This document shows positions 51,724 through 60,506 of a stretch of 64,000 bases of DNA, piece after piece. Made by a program: the position numbers and the translations under genes. The stretch comes from SIG452 sp045540295. GTDB lineage: Bacteria; Bacillota; Clostridia; UMGS1840. Numbering within the stretch: position 1 is the stretch's first letter; each line of letters opens with the position of its first letter. The stretch lies in the NCBI GenBank assembly GCA_045540295.1, contig JAZQGY010000019.1, positions 1-64,000 of the forward strand. The letters run 5' to 3'. The notes under the pieces were generated by a model that was not told where the DNA came from, made no database searches, and was given only the letters and a program-made list of their open reading frames with translations.

Positions 51724-53151
51724 ATGGTTTTCAGTGCAAATTTGGACGAAAACATTGCCCATTTTCAGAAAAAATTCAACGGGAATTGTATGGTGGTTTT
51801 TCGTTATTTGGAAAATGCCGCCTGCCCCGACATCAGAGGGATGGCAATCTTCTCAGATGGGTTAGTCGGAGCCAGCTTGGTAAACGACTACGTAGTCAAA
51901 CCGTTTGTGGGGAATTTATGGCTTGACAAACAAGAAAATAAACTGGATTTTCTAAAAAACAGTGTCTTTCAGTCAAACGATGTTGTCCCTTTACAAGATA
52001 CAGACGAATTCATCAAGCGTTTGTTCTCAGGAGACGTTATTTTTTTCTTAGACGGTTACAGTATTCCGTTAGCTGTAAATGCCAGATTTCCTGCCACAAG
52101 AAGCGTCTCTGAACCTGAAAACGAAAAAACCTTAAAAGGCCCCAGAGAAGGCTTTTGCGAACTCATTCTTTTTAACACCGCTCTGATTATGAGAAGACTG
52201 AAAAACGAAAATCTGAAGCTGGAAAGTTTTACAATGGGTAGCCAAACAAAAACACCGGTGATTATGGCATATATCGACGGTATTTGCCATCCTGAGCTGA
52301 TTTTGAAAATCAAAGCACGATTACAAAGCATACAAACCAACGGATTAACCGATACCAACCAATTAGCGGAAATGATAAAAGATAAGCCCTTTTCTCCCTT
52401 TAAAACCACCGGCTCCACGGAGCGTCCCGATGTGGTTTGCCATAAGCTGATGGAAGGAAGAATCGCTATTTTGGCAGATGGAACACCGCAAGTAATCACC
52501 TTGCCTTTTTTATTTCATGAATACTTTTCCTCCACCGATGATTACAGCGTGAATTTTTATTACGGCTCCATTTCCCGGTTACTTCGTTATATCTCGTTTT
52601 TTATTGCAATTTTTTTACCGGCAATTTATCTGGCATCGGTAAAATTTCAATTGGAAATTCTGCCCGAAAAACTGCTCTACAGCATTAGCAGCAGTCGAAT
52701 GAATGTGCCGTTTTCCGCCACAGTGGAGCTGCTTATTTTCTTTCTGTTTTTTGAAATTTTAAGAGAAGCCTCCACCCGTACCCCATCTGTCATCGGACAG
52801 ACCTTAAGTATTGCCGGAGCATTAATTTTGGGTCAGACTGCCGTGGAGGCTAATTTTATATCTGTTCCCGCTATCATTATCGTTGCAATCAGCGGACTTT
52901 GCACCAATGTGCTTCCACAAATGAGAGGTCCTTTGATTTTAATTCGGTTGATTGTTCTGATTGCAGCATCCTTTTTAGGAATTTACGGGGTGGTACTGGG
53001 TGCCATTGCACTGTTAGTTCATCTGTCTGATATTACGGTTTCCGGACAAAATTACCTCAAAGAAATGCTGCCCAAAAAAGGAAATCTTATGGATATTTAT
53101 ATTCGAGGACCTTATCAATTTTTAAGAGGAAAAAGCAAGGTGAAAAAATGA
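51724..53151 (+). CDS. gerA: Spore germinant receptor subunit A (GerA family)
   Basis: This 475-residue protein has a hydrophilic N-terminal part (about 1-280), the family's FSPFKTTGSTERPDVV and VNFYYGSISRLLRYISFF motifs, and four to five membrane helices (about 285-450). GerA subunits sit in the spore inner membrane and form the germinant-gated channel with B and C. GGGGGT lies upstream of the ATG. The stop overlaps the gerC start (ATGA). Confidence 0.93.
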   Translation: MVFSANLDENIAHFQKKFNGNCMVVFRYLENAACPDIRGMAIFSDGLVGASLVNDYVVKPFVGNLWLDKQENKLDFLKNSVFQSNDVVPLQDTDEFIKRLFSGDVIFFLDGYSIPLAVNARFPATRSVSEPENEKTLKGPREGFCELILFNTALIMRRLKNENLKLESFTMGSQTKTPVIMAYIDGICHPELILKIKARLQSIQTNGLTDTNQLAEMIKDKPFSPFKTTGSTERPDVVCHKLMEGRIAILADGTPQVITLPFLFHEYFSSTDDYSVNFYYGSISRLLRYISFFIAIFLPAIYLASVKFQLEILPEKLLYSISSSRMNVPFSATVELLIFFLFFEILREASTRTPSVIGQTLSIAGALILGQTAVEANFISVPAIIIVAISGLCTNVLPQMRGPLILIRLIVLIAASFLGIYGVVLGAIALLVHLSDITVSGQNYLKEMLPKKGNLMDIYIRGPYQFLRGKSKVKK

Positions 53152-53744
53152 GAATAACAAAGCTGATTGCTGTATTGTTTCTATTTATTACGGTAGGAAT
53201 ACAAAGCGGTTGTACCCCGCAGAACGAACTTGGAAATTTATCGGTAGTGACCGGTTTTTTTTTAGATACCTCCTCTCATGAATACATTCTCCTTGCGGAC
53301 TGTCGGGATTTTTCAAAACAAACTCAAAGTGGCAATCTTCAAACGAAAAAAATTTGTGTTACGGGAAAAACTTTGCAGGAATTATTTCAAAATCTTGAAG
53401 CACAATCACAAGCACCTCTTTGCATCGCCCGTGCCAAAGTTTTGTTAATGAAGAATCCGAAAAACACGTTATTACAAGAGTTATTTGACTTAAAAATTCT
53501 GCCTTCGGATATCAGCATATTACAAACAGATTTATCAGTTGATCTTTTGAAAAAGGAAGAAAATTCTTTTGCACCGGACATTGATACACAACTGAAAAAA
53601 ACAAAGAACTTTTCCTCTTGCAAATTATATCAACTAATAAAAAATCCCCAAAACATTGCCCGAATTCCATCCGTTTTACTGTCGGAAAACGGATTTTATC
53701 TTTGCAATCCTGAAATCAACAATCTGAAAGAAGGTGGCTTATGA
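53148..53744 (+). CDS. gerC: Short GerC-type germinant receptor lipoprotein
   Basis: The 198-residue protein has a lipoprotein signal with cysteine 22 (GIQSGC) and an N-terminal GerC-like domain (ELGNLSVVTGFFLD and onward). Usual GerC subunits are about 370-400 residues; this one ends near residue 198 and its stop overlaps the gerB start (ATGA), so it lacks the C-terminal domain without any sign of a frameshift. Assignment rests on lipobox, position and the N-terminal pattern. Order is A-C-B. Confidence 0.75.
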   Translation: MRITKLIAVLFLFITVGIQSGCTPQNELGNLSVVTGFFLDTSSHEYILLADCRDFSKQTQSGNLQTKKICVTGKTLQELFQNLEAQSQAPLCIARAKVLLMKNPKNTLLQELFDLKILPSDISILQTDLSVDLLKKEENSFAPDIDTQLKKTKNFSSCKLYQLIKNPQNIARIPSVLLSENGFYLCNPEINNLKEGGL

Positions 53745-54826
53745 AACTGACTGAACGACAGGGGTTTTCACTGATGACAGCATTTTTACTGGGAAATGTG
53801 TTATCCGGCATCGGCGGAGGCGGAAACGGAGCCAAAACCGGTTACATTGCAGTCTTCTTTAGTCTTATCTTATTGATTGTATTTTCGATGTTATTTCAAC
53901 AATTTATCAAAAAAAACAATGGAAAAGAATTCTTTCAGGCTACCCGCGATCTTTTTGGAAAAACAGGAAATACCCTGTTTCTTGTTCTGTTAGTGCTGTA
54001 TAGCTTCTTGGCAAGTTTTTTAAGCATTGGAAATTATATGAATTTTGTACGCTTTTCCGCCACCACCTCTTTTCCTGTTACGATAGGGATTTTTTTAATA
54101 TTACTGTTAACGGTATACCTTTGTTTAAAGGGCATCAAAACTGCAGGCCGATATGCAGAAATCATTCTTCCTATTGTGGTTACATCAGTTATTCTGATGC
54201 TTATTATGGGAATTCGGGAAATAAGAGATTTTACGTTTCCGATGCCTTCCTCCATAGCATTATTGTGTGATCAAAGCTGGCGGATTTTTTGCTCACCCTT
54301 TGCAGAAATCTTCTTTTTATGGATTTTTTCTGATCACTTTCAAAATCCTGAAAACATTGGAAAGATTTCAATAAAAGCAGCCTCTTTTACTGCAGTTTTA
54401 TTTGCCATGATTTACTTGTTTAACGTAAACTTACTAGGTGAAGAAATGATGCAACAAGTACAATTCCCTACGTATTTTGCAGCTTCTTTGGTAAAGGTTG
54501 GTATATTGGTAGAAAAAGCAGAATCTTTAATCACACTTTCCTATTCGTTTTGCGATATTTTATATGGCGGAATCTGTTTACTGGTGGGGGTAAAAGGCGT
54601 ATGTAAACTGTTAGAAAACCGTAAATTATCTCCCAAAAAAACAAAAAAAATAACAGCATTTGCAGCTGTTATTTTTATGTTTATTCTGTATCGCTTCGGA
54701 ATCATCCCAACGGATTTATCGCCCTACTACGCCGTGATTTCTGCCGTATTTGTACCTTTCACGGTAGGAGTGCCGATTGTACTTGGTCTTCTTAGCAAAT
54801 TAAAAAATCAGAACAAAAGCTCATGA
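53741..54826 (+). CDS. gerB: Spore germinant receptor subunit B (GerAB/permease family)
   Basis: The 361-residue protein has about ten membrane helices in the amino-acid-permease-like fold of GerAB, starting with LTERQGFSLMTAFLLGN and ending FVPFTVGVPIVLGLL. It likely binds the germinant. Its end overlaps the radC end by 19 bases on the opposite strand. Confidence 0.9.
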   Translation: MKLTERQGFSLMTAFLLGNVLSGIGGGGNGAKTGYIAVFFSLILLIVFSMLFQQFIKKNNGKEFFQATRDLFGKTGNTLFLVLLVLYSFLASFLSIGNYMNFVRFSATTSFPVTIGIFLILLLTVYLCLKGIKTAGRYAEIILPIVVTSVILMLIMGIREIRDFTFPMPSSIALLCDQSWRIFCSPFAEIFFLWIFSDHFQNPENIGKISIKAASFTAVLFAMIYLFNVNLLGEEMMQQVQFPTYFAASLVKVGILVEKAESLITLSYSFCDILYGGICLLVGVKGVCKLLENRKLSPKKTKKITAFAAVIFMFILYRFGIIPTDLSPYYAVISAVFVPFTVGVPIVLGLLSKLKNQNKSS

Positions 54827-55518
54827 TCCAAAAAACTATAATACTGATGTCCGGATACCACAATGTGATCCTTGACACGAATATCAACCGTGTTGAGTGC
54901 CCGAGTAATCAGCCGGGTTGTATCCATATCTGCACCGCTAGGTTCCAGATTGCCACTAGGATGATTATGCACTAAAACTACTTGTTTTGTTTTTGGAAAT
55001 TTTAAAGCTTCTTCCACAATCCTTCTGGGTTCTACTGTAATTTCATTGATTGAACCTTCTGTGATTTTGGAATAAGAAATCACCTTATTGTTGTTATTTA
55101 AATAAATGGCATAAAACACTTCATTTCGGTGACCGGAAAGCAAACTGATGGCATAATTCCCAATATCTTCAGTGGTTTTTAAAACTTCGATAGTTTTCAG
55201 TTTTTCCTTTTCAAGCTCCCGCATGATACATTGAACTAAAGTAATAAGTGCCGCAGTATTTTCTCCAACACCTGGAATTTTCTGAAGTTCGCCCGGACTT
55301 GCTTCAAAAACTGCAGAAAAATTATTACCGTAATAGTTTAAAATGGTGTGCGCAAGTTCGTTGGTATCCCGTCTGGGAATCGCATAAAAGGTCAAAAGTT
55401 CTAACAGTTCATGTTGACACAAATAATCAAACTGTGAAGAAAGCAATTTGGAACGAAGACGCTGCCGATGCCCGCTATGACTGGATTTTAATACCTGCTG
55501 TTTCTTAGGCTCTGTCAT
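54808..55518 (-). CDS. radC: RadC/JAMM-domain protein
   Basis: The 236-residue protein has an N-terminal helix-hairpin-helix region (IPGVGENTAALI) and a C-terminal JAMM/MPN domain with HNHPSGNLEPSGADMD supplying the zinc ligands. Despite its name, a DNA repair role is not firmly shown. It overlaps the fumarase beta gene by 14 bases and is the last gene of the hisB-like operon. Confidence 0.92.
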   Translation of the reverse strand: MTEPKKQQVLKSSHSGHRQRLRSKLLSSQFDYLCQHELLELLTFYAIPRRDTNELAHTILNYYGNNFSAVFEASPGELQKIPGVGENTAALITLVQCIMRELEKEKLKTIEVLKTTEDIGNYAISLLSGHRNEVFYAIYLNNNNKVISYSKITEGSINEITVEPRRIVEEALKFPKTKQVVLVHNHPSGNLEPSGADMDTTRLITRALNTVDIRVKDHIVVSGHQYYSFLDHELLF

Positions 55519-56032
55519 ACAGATTATTTCCGTCCTTGTCGATTACAACCGTTAATGATAAGTCTTCCACTTCCAGTCTGCGGAGTGCTTCCGCACCTAA
55601 ATCCTCGTAGGCAATTACTTCTGCCTTTTTCACAGACTTGGAAATTAACGCTCCGGCACCGCCGATTGCGCCAAAATAAACTCCTTGGTTGCGTTTCATC
55701 GCGTCAATAACATCCTGATTGCGCAAACCTTTTCCTATCATACCAAGCTGACCTTCATCCAACAAAACAGGAGCATATTTATCCATACGGTAGCTGGTGG
55801 TGGGACCGCACGAACCAATTACTTCACCCGGCTTGGGAGGAGTGGGTCCTGCATAGTAAATAATAGCATCTTTCATATCGAGAGGTAATTGTTCCCCTCT
55901 TGCCAATGCTTCGGTCAGACGTTTATGAGCAGCATCACGGGCAGTGTAAATCACGCCGGAGAGCAGAATCATATCCCCTGCTTTTAAGTTTTTAATTTTT
56001 TCCACTTCTGATGTGTGCAATTTGATTTCCAT
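55505..56032 (-). CDS. Fumarase/tartrate dehydratase beta subunit, Fe-S class (orphan)
   Basis: This 175-residue protein matches the beta subunit of class I hydro-lyases: TARDAAHKR (30-38), IYYAGPTPPKPGE (58-70), GSCGPTTSYRMD (73-84) and GGAGALISK. These enzymes interconvert fumarate and malate or similar acids, and need an alpha subunit that holds the 4Fe-4S cluster. The alpha gene is not next to it: neighbours are a HAD gene and radC. It may pair with an alpha gene elsewhere or have changed function. Confidence 0.85.
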   Translation of the reverse strand: MEIKLHTSEVEKIKNLKAGDMILLSGVIYTARDAAHKRLTEALARGEQLPLDMKDAIIYYAGPTPPKPGEVIGSCGPTTSYRMDKYAPVLLDEGQLGMIGKGLRNQDVIDAMKRNQGVYFGAIGGAGALISKSVKKAEVIAYEDLGAEALRRLEVEDLSLTVVIDKDGNNLYDRA

Positions 56033-56052
56033 AGTATCACTTTCCTCTAAGG

Positions 56053-57102
56053 TTATTTCTTGGGTAATAAAATTTTGGGAAGCTCGGTGGCATCCTCTAA
56101 AATATAGTCAGCTCCCATATTCTCAAAAAATGTACGGGCATCCTTGCCGTCAACGCCGGTCAATACTGCACAAAACTTGCAGCCTGCATCGTGAGCAGCA
56201 ATTAAATCGCAAAGAGCATCTCCAACGACCAAAACATGGCTGCGATCCTCTGCGTTTTGCAAATCGGCTAATGTAAAACTTGCTCCACACGCGCCTTTTA
56301 CAAACTGAAACGGATGAGGTTTTACCAGTTTTTCATCGTTGTGATATACTGTTTCATATTCCGTTTGCCACTGCAAAACATCGTCGTAGCTAACGATTCT
56401 TTCGGAATCAAAATAATGGAAAACGCCCCAATTTTTTAAAGGACGTTCCAGCTCCTGGCGGGGGCGTCCGCTACCGATTCCTAATACGTAGCCGGCGTTG
56501 TGAAGCGTCGATAACAAATCCTTTGTCTCTGATAGTCCTAACAAAGGTTCTTCTAAATCTACAAGTCCAACATTTCCTTTTTCCATCGGAACAGGCTCAT
56601 GATATTGGTGGGAATATCCTTCATCCCCCAGATACCAGTGTTGGAATTTCTTAACGATCTCATCGTAAAACTCACCACCCTTTTCGGCATAACCTTCAGG
56701 GTAGTTAAAAATCTCTTCATATTCTTGCGCCAGCACCTCCAAAAGTTCAGGTGCCAGGATATTTTTATCTGCCAAAAATTCAGGAACCATTCCAAATATT
56801 TCTTCGTCTTCAATTCCTTCACTTTTTAAAATATCAGTAGATAAAATCACAGCATAAGCTAAATCCCAGTTGGAATTTAACCCTAAAGATTTTAAGGTTA
56901 CCACAGTTTCCTGATATGAAAATACCGTATCCATAATAGCATCGGCATTTTCATAGCAAAATTGGCTGTTTAACTCTAAATCCTCGTGAAAATATTCATA
57001 TACGGTTAGTGCTGCCGCCTTCCAATAGGCTTGTTCGCCGGTGATAACACCGTCTAAATCAAATAATACGGTGCTAAACTTCCCGGAATGCCCGTCGTCC
57101 AT
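56053..57102 (-). CDS. HAD-superfamily hydrolase, large form
   Basis: The 349-residue protein has the HAD motifs: DLDGVITG (nucleophile and acid, about residues 15-22), the second motif in GIGSGRPRQE, a lysine in KPHPFQF, and the last acid in VVGDALCD. A large helical cap (about 45-200) lies between motifs I and II, longer than in common phosphoglycolate phosphatases. It likely dephosphorylates a small molecule; the substrate is unknown. It follows the hisB-like gene by 40 bases. Confidence 0.8.
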   Translation of the reverse strand: MDDGHSGKFSTVLFDLDGVITGEQAYWKAAALTVYEYFHEDLELNSQFCYENADAIMDTVFSYQETVVTLKSLGLNSNWDLAYAVILSTDILKSEGIEDEEIFGMVPEFLADKNILAPELLEVLAQEYEEIFNYPEGYAEKGGEFYDEIVKKFQHWYLGDEGYSHQYHEPVPMEKGNVGLVDLEEPLLGLSETKDLLSTLHNAGYVLGIGSGRPRQELERPLKNWGVFHYFDSERIVSYDDVLQWQTEYETVYHNDEKLVKPHPFQFVKGACGASFTLADLQNAEDRSHVLVVGDALCDLIAAHDAGCKFCAVLTGVDGKDARTFFENMGADYILEDATELPKILLPKK

Positions 57103-57142
57103 AATGGTTCTCCTTTTTATTCTTTTTTTCTTTTAATTCATA

Positions 57143-57769
57143 TTATTCAATTACAAAATCAATTTTTCCTGCAACGCCGGAGGTTAGTCCGGCTCTTTTC
57201 TCATCACAGAATAAAGCACGTTTCAAGCAGATACCAAATGCACGGTAAATTGCTTCAAAAATGTGATGCATATTGGCACCTTTTCTTAAATTAATGTGTA
57301 AGGTAGCCTGAGCACCTTGTGCCACACCTTCTAAAAATACAAATAAATCTTCGGTTGCAATCCCTTCGGTGGTTTCCGAAAGCGCTCCAGCATCGTTTTG
57401 GAAATGAAAGTAAGCCCGGTCTTCAAAGCTGATGGCAGCTTCTGCGTAAGCTTCATCAATAATTCCAATGCCGTCACCAAAGCCGGTAACACCAAACGCA
57501 GCATTTTGGGACACATAGGTTTTTAATGCTTTCCCGAAAGCAATTCCCAAATCCTCAAAAACAACATGAGATAACACAAAAGTATTTAAGCTAACATCCG
57601 TTTCCACAGTGATTCCTGCACGATATGCGGTGTGCTCAATCATATGATTTAAAAACGGATACGGTGTGTTGATTTTTTTACGGTAATCAGGTGCTAACAT
57701 CGAAAAATCGCAAACAACCTTCATATTGGATTCCGTTGTGGTACGTGTTACGCTGACGGTAGTTTTCAT
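57143..57769 (-). CDS. HisB-like (imidazoleglycerol-phosphate dehydratase fold) protein, altered active site
   Basis: The 208-residue protein follows the IGPD fold from end to end, including FLNHMIEHT (family: FLDHM), FEDLGIAFG and GANMHHIFEAIYRAF. The second metal motif HHxxE is intact (H168, H169, E172), but the first, HHxxED, reads H68-V69-x-x-E72-D73, so one metal histidine is valine. RYG reads GFG, and the late STKG phosphate-binding motif reads SGVAGK. No other his genes are near. It may be a paralogue with another substrate or a weak IGPD. It heads an operon with a HAD protein, fumarase beta and radC. Confidence 0.75.
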   Translation of the reverse strand: MKTTVSVTRTTTESNMKVVCDFSMLAPDYRKKINTPYPFLNHMIEHTAYRAGITVETDVSLNTFVLSHVVFEDLGIAFGKALKTYVSQNAAFGVTGFGDGIGIIDEAYAEAAISFEDRAYFHFQNDAGALSETTEGIATEDLFVFLEGVAQGAQATLHINLRKGANMHHIFEAIYRAFGICLKRALFCDEKRAGLTSGVAGKIDFVIE

Positions 57770-57815
57770 AGGCTTTTCTTCCTTTCTGTATCCTCATAGA
57801 ACATACATAGAGTGT

Positions 57816-57844
57816 ATTATAACACATTGTGAAATAAAAATCAA
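57816..57844 (-). promoter_or_regulatory. Sigma-A promoter of the hisB-like operon
   Basis: TTGATT (57839-57844) and consensus TATAAT (57816-57821) are 17 bases apart. The start codon of the hisB-like gene is about 47 bases downstream, with AGAAAGGA as ribosome binding site. Confidence 0.78.
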
Positions 57845-57855
57845 GTCCCAAATTA

Positions 57856-59835
57856 TCAGGACAACATCCCCAAAAATTCTTCCTCTGTGATAACGGTAAT
57901 TCCTAAATCCATGGCTTTTTGCAGTTTGCTGCCTGCTTCCTCTCCCGCTAAAACATAATCAGTCTTTTTGGAAACAGAAGACGACGCTTTTCCGCCGTTG
58001 TCTTCAATGATTTTGGTCGCTTCACTGCGGCTTAAGGTGGGCAAGGTGCCTGTTAGCACAAAGGTTTTATTTAAGAATATTTCAGAAACACTTTCATCGG
58101 TGTATTCCATATTGACACCCTGAATCTGAAGAGCATCAATCAATTCTCGGTTAGATTCCAACGAGAAGAAATCCACCACGCTTTTACCGGAGATTTCACC
58201 AATTTCAAAAATGCCGGTAAAATCCTCTAGTTTAGCATCCATAATGGCAGACATACTTTTAAAGTTTTTAGCTAAAATTTTGCCTGCTTTTTTACCAATC
58301 TGACGGATTCCCAAGGCAAAAATCAAACGGTCCAGACCGTTCTGTTTGGAAGCTTCAATGGCAGCAATCAAATTTTCTGCCGATTTTTGCCCCATTCGTT
58401 CCAAAGAGGCAATCTCCTCCCTTCGCAGGGTATAAATATCAGATACTTTTTCAATCAAACGGTTTTCCAACAGTAGATTCACAACCTGAGGACCTAAGCC
58501 TTCAATATCCATAGCATCCTTGGAAGCAAAATGCACAATATTTCTTAGAATTTGTGCAGGACATTCCACGTTGGAACAACGAATGGCAACCTCATCCTCT
58601 GCACGAATCACCTTCGCTCCGCAAACAGGACAAATTTCCGGCATCGGATACTCTTGCTCAGAACCGTCCCGTTTCTCGGGCACAGATTCGATTACCTCCG
58701 GAATAATGTCCCCTGCCTTTCTGACACGAACCACATCTCCGATGCGAATATCCTTATCACGGATATTATCATAATTGTGTAAGGTGGCACGTCTAACGGT
58801 GGTGCCTGCCAAACGGACCGGTTGCAACTCTGCATTGGGAGTTAGTACCCCCGTTCTTCCTACCTGAATAAATATATTTAACAGTTTGGTTTCTTTAATC
58901 TCAGCAGGATATTTATAAGCAATCGCCCACTTGGGGAATTTAGAGGTTTCTCCCATACGGTTTCGGGAGGAAAAATTGTCTATTTTTACCACAGCACCGT
59001 CAATATCAAAAGGTAATTCTTCTCTCATATCACCCAATCTGGAAATTTCTGAAAATGCATCTTCCATATTAGAAAACAGATGATAATAAGGGCTTACCGG
59101 GAACCCCAGTTCCTTTAAGAAATCCAGGCTTTCACTATGCGAGGAAAAACTTTTTCCTTCGCATAGCTGCAAATTAAATACAAAAATACTCAATTTTCTC
59201 TCTGCGGTAACTTTACTGTCCTTTTGACGAAGTGAGCCTGCTGCCGCGTTTCTGGGATTGGCAAAGGGTTTCTTTTCCAGAATTTCCTGCATAGCATTCA
59301 ACTCTTCAAATACCGCTTTTTTCATATATACTTCCCCACGCACACAAAGGTAGGGAATTTTTTGGGGTAACACTTTCGGAATCTCTTTGATTTCCATTAG
59401 GTTTGCGGTTACATCTTCACCCACGATGCCGTCTCCACGGGTTGCACCGCGAACAAATATACCGTTTTCGTATTCCAAAGACACGGATAGACCGTCGATT
59501 TTTAATTCCACAGCATACTGATAGGAATGTCCCAAAACAGACTGCACACGCTGATCAAATGCCTGCAGCTCTTCATAGGAAAACGCATCTTCCAAACTTT
59601 GCAAAGGAACGCGGTGTTCCACAGGACTAAACACATCGCTTGCCTTTCCTCCAACACGAACAGTGGGAGAATCAGCAAAACGAAGATGAGGGTTTTCCTC
59701 TTCTAAAACTTCTAACTCACGAAGAAGCTTATCATAAGTAAAATCGTCTACCACGGGGCTGTCTTCATTGTAATAACAATCGGAATAGTAACGAAGAAGA
59801 TTTCGTAATTCCTCAATTCTTTCTTCCGCACTCAT
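57856..59835 (-). CDS. ligA: NAD-dependent DNA ligase
   Basis: The 659-residue ligase seals nicks using NAD+. It has the N-terminal Ia domain (YYNEDSPVVDDFTYD), the adenylated lysine in VELKIDGLSVS, an OB domain, a four-cysteine zinc finger (CPVCGAK and CSNVECP), helix-hairpin-helix repeats, and a C-terminal BRCT domain (about 585-659). It is cotranscribed with cvpA upstream. Confidence 0.97.
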   Translation of the reverse strand: MSAEERIEELRNLLRYYSDCYYNEDSPVVDDFTYDKLLRELEVLEEENPHLRFADSPTVRVGGKASDVFSPVEHRVPLQSLEDAFSYEELQAFDQRVQSVLGHSYQYAVELKIDGLSVSLEYENGIFVRGATRGDGIVGEDVTANLMEIKEIPKVLPQKIPYLCVRGEVYMKKAVFEELNAMQEILEKKPFANPRNAAAGSLRQKDSKVTAERKLSIFVFNLQLCEGKSFSSHSESLDFLKELGFPVSPYYHLFSNMEDAFSEISRLGDMREELPFDIDGAVVKIDNFSSRNRMGETSKFPKWAIAYKYPAEIKETKLLNIFIQVGRTGVLTPNAELQPVRLAGTTVRRATLHNYDNIRDKDIRIGDVVRVRKAGDIIPEVIESVPEKRDGSEQEYPMPEICPVCGAKVIRAEDEVAIRCSNVECPAQILRNIVHFASKDAMDIEGLGPQVVNLLLENRLIEKVSDIYTLRREEIASLERMGQKSAENLIAAIEASKQNGLDRLIFALGIRQIGKKAGKILAKNFKSMSAIMDAKLEDFTGIFEIGEISGKSVVDFFSLESNRELIDALQIQGVNMEYTDESVSEIFLNKTFVLTGTLPTLSRSEATKIIEDNGGKASSSVSKKTDYVLAGEEAGSKLQKAMDLGITVITEEEFLGMLS

Positions 59836-59848
59836 GGGTTTACACTCC

Positions 59849-60472
59849 TTACAGTCCCTGACTCAGACTTTCATAATTTACAAAAAAATTGTAATTCATC
59901 ACAGGTCTTACCACCGAAGAATTATTGATATGATGACAGATATTGCGGGAAAGTTCGCTGGTATTTGCAGGTGGCAACAACATCACAGCTACAATGACAA
60001 ACCATGCAATCAAATAGGAAGCTCCGCTCAAAAGCAGACCGCCAAGTCGATTGAGCTGACCAATGACCGGAATATGATTGATAAAGGAAGTTAGTTTTTT
60101 CAATAAGAAAATTCCAACCTTAATCAGCACAATAATCAACACAATGCTCAAAATATTGAAAATCACCACGGTAATTCCCGCAGACATCTTCTCACAAAGC
60201 ATCTCAATATTTTCCGCCTGATATCTCATAAACAAATCTTGCGGATTCGTATGCTGTGCCACATACCCTTGTGTCCATGCCACAACGCTCTGATTTACCA
60301 GGTTAAAAAGCGGAGTGCTCATTAAAAAAGCTGAAACATAAGGATAAAGCAAATATCCGCCGAACGCTGAAATAAAAATTCCCACAAACCCTACAAGGGA
60401 TTTTACAAAGCCGGAACGGTATCCCACATAAAATGCAATTGCAAGACCTAACACAAAAATAATATCGAGCAT
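59849..60472 (-). CDS. CvpA-family membrane protein
   Basis: The 207-residue protein has four membrane segments and the CvpA pattern at its start (DIIFVLGLAIAFYVGYRSGF, then FVGIFISAFGGYLL). The family is linked to envelope integrity, with unclear mechanism. It lies between a DUF5711-like gene and ligA. Confidence 0.75.
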   Translation of the reverse strand: MLDIIFVLGLAIAFYVGYRSGFVKSLVGFVGIFISAFGGYLLYPYVSAFLMSTPLFNLVNQSVVAWTQGYVAQHTNPQDLFMRYQAENIEMLCEKMSAGITVVIFNILSIVLIIVLIKVGIFLLKKLTSFINHIPVIGQLNRLGGLLLSGASYLIAWFVIVAVMLLPPANTSELSRNICHHINNSSVVRPVMNYNFFVNYESLSQGL

Positions 60473-60506
60473 AGTAGTTCTCCTTCAGGTTTTATTCCTT
60501 TAAAAA

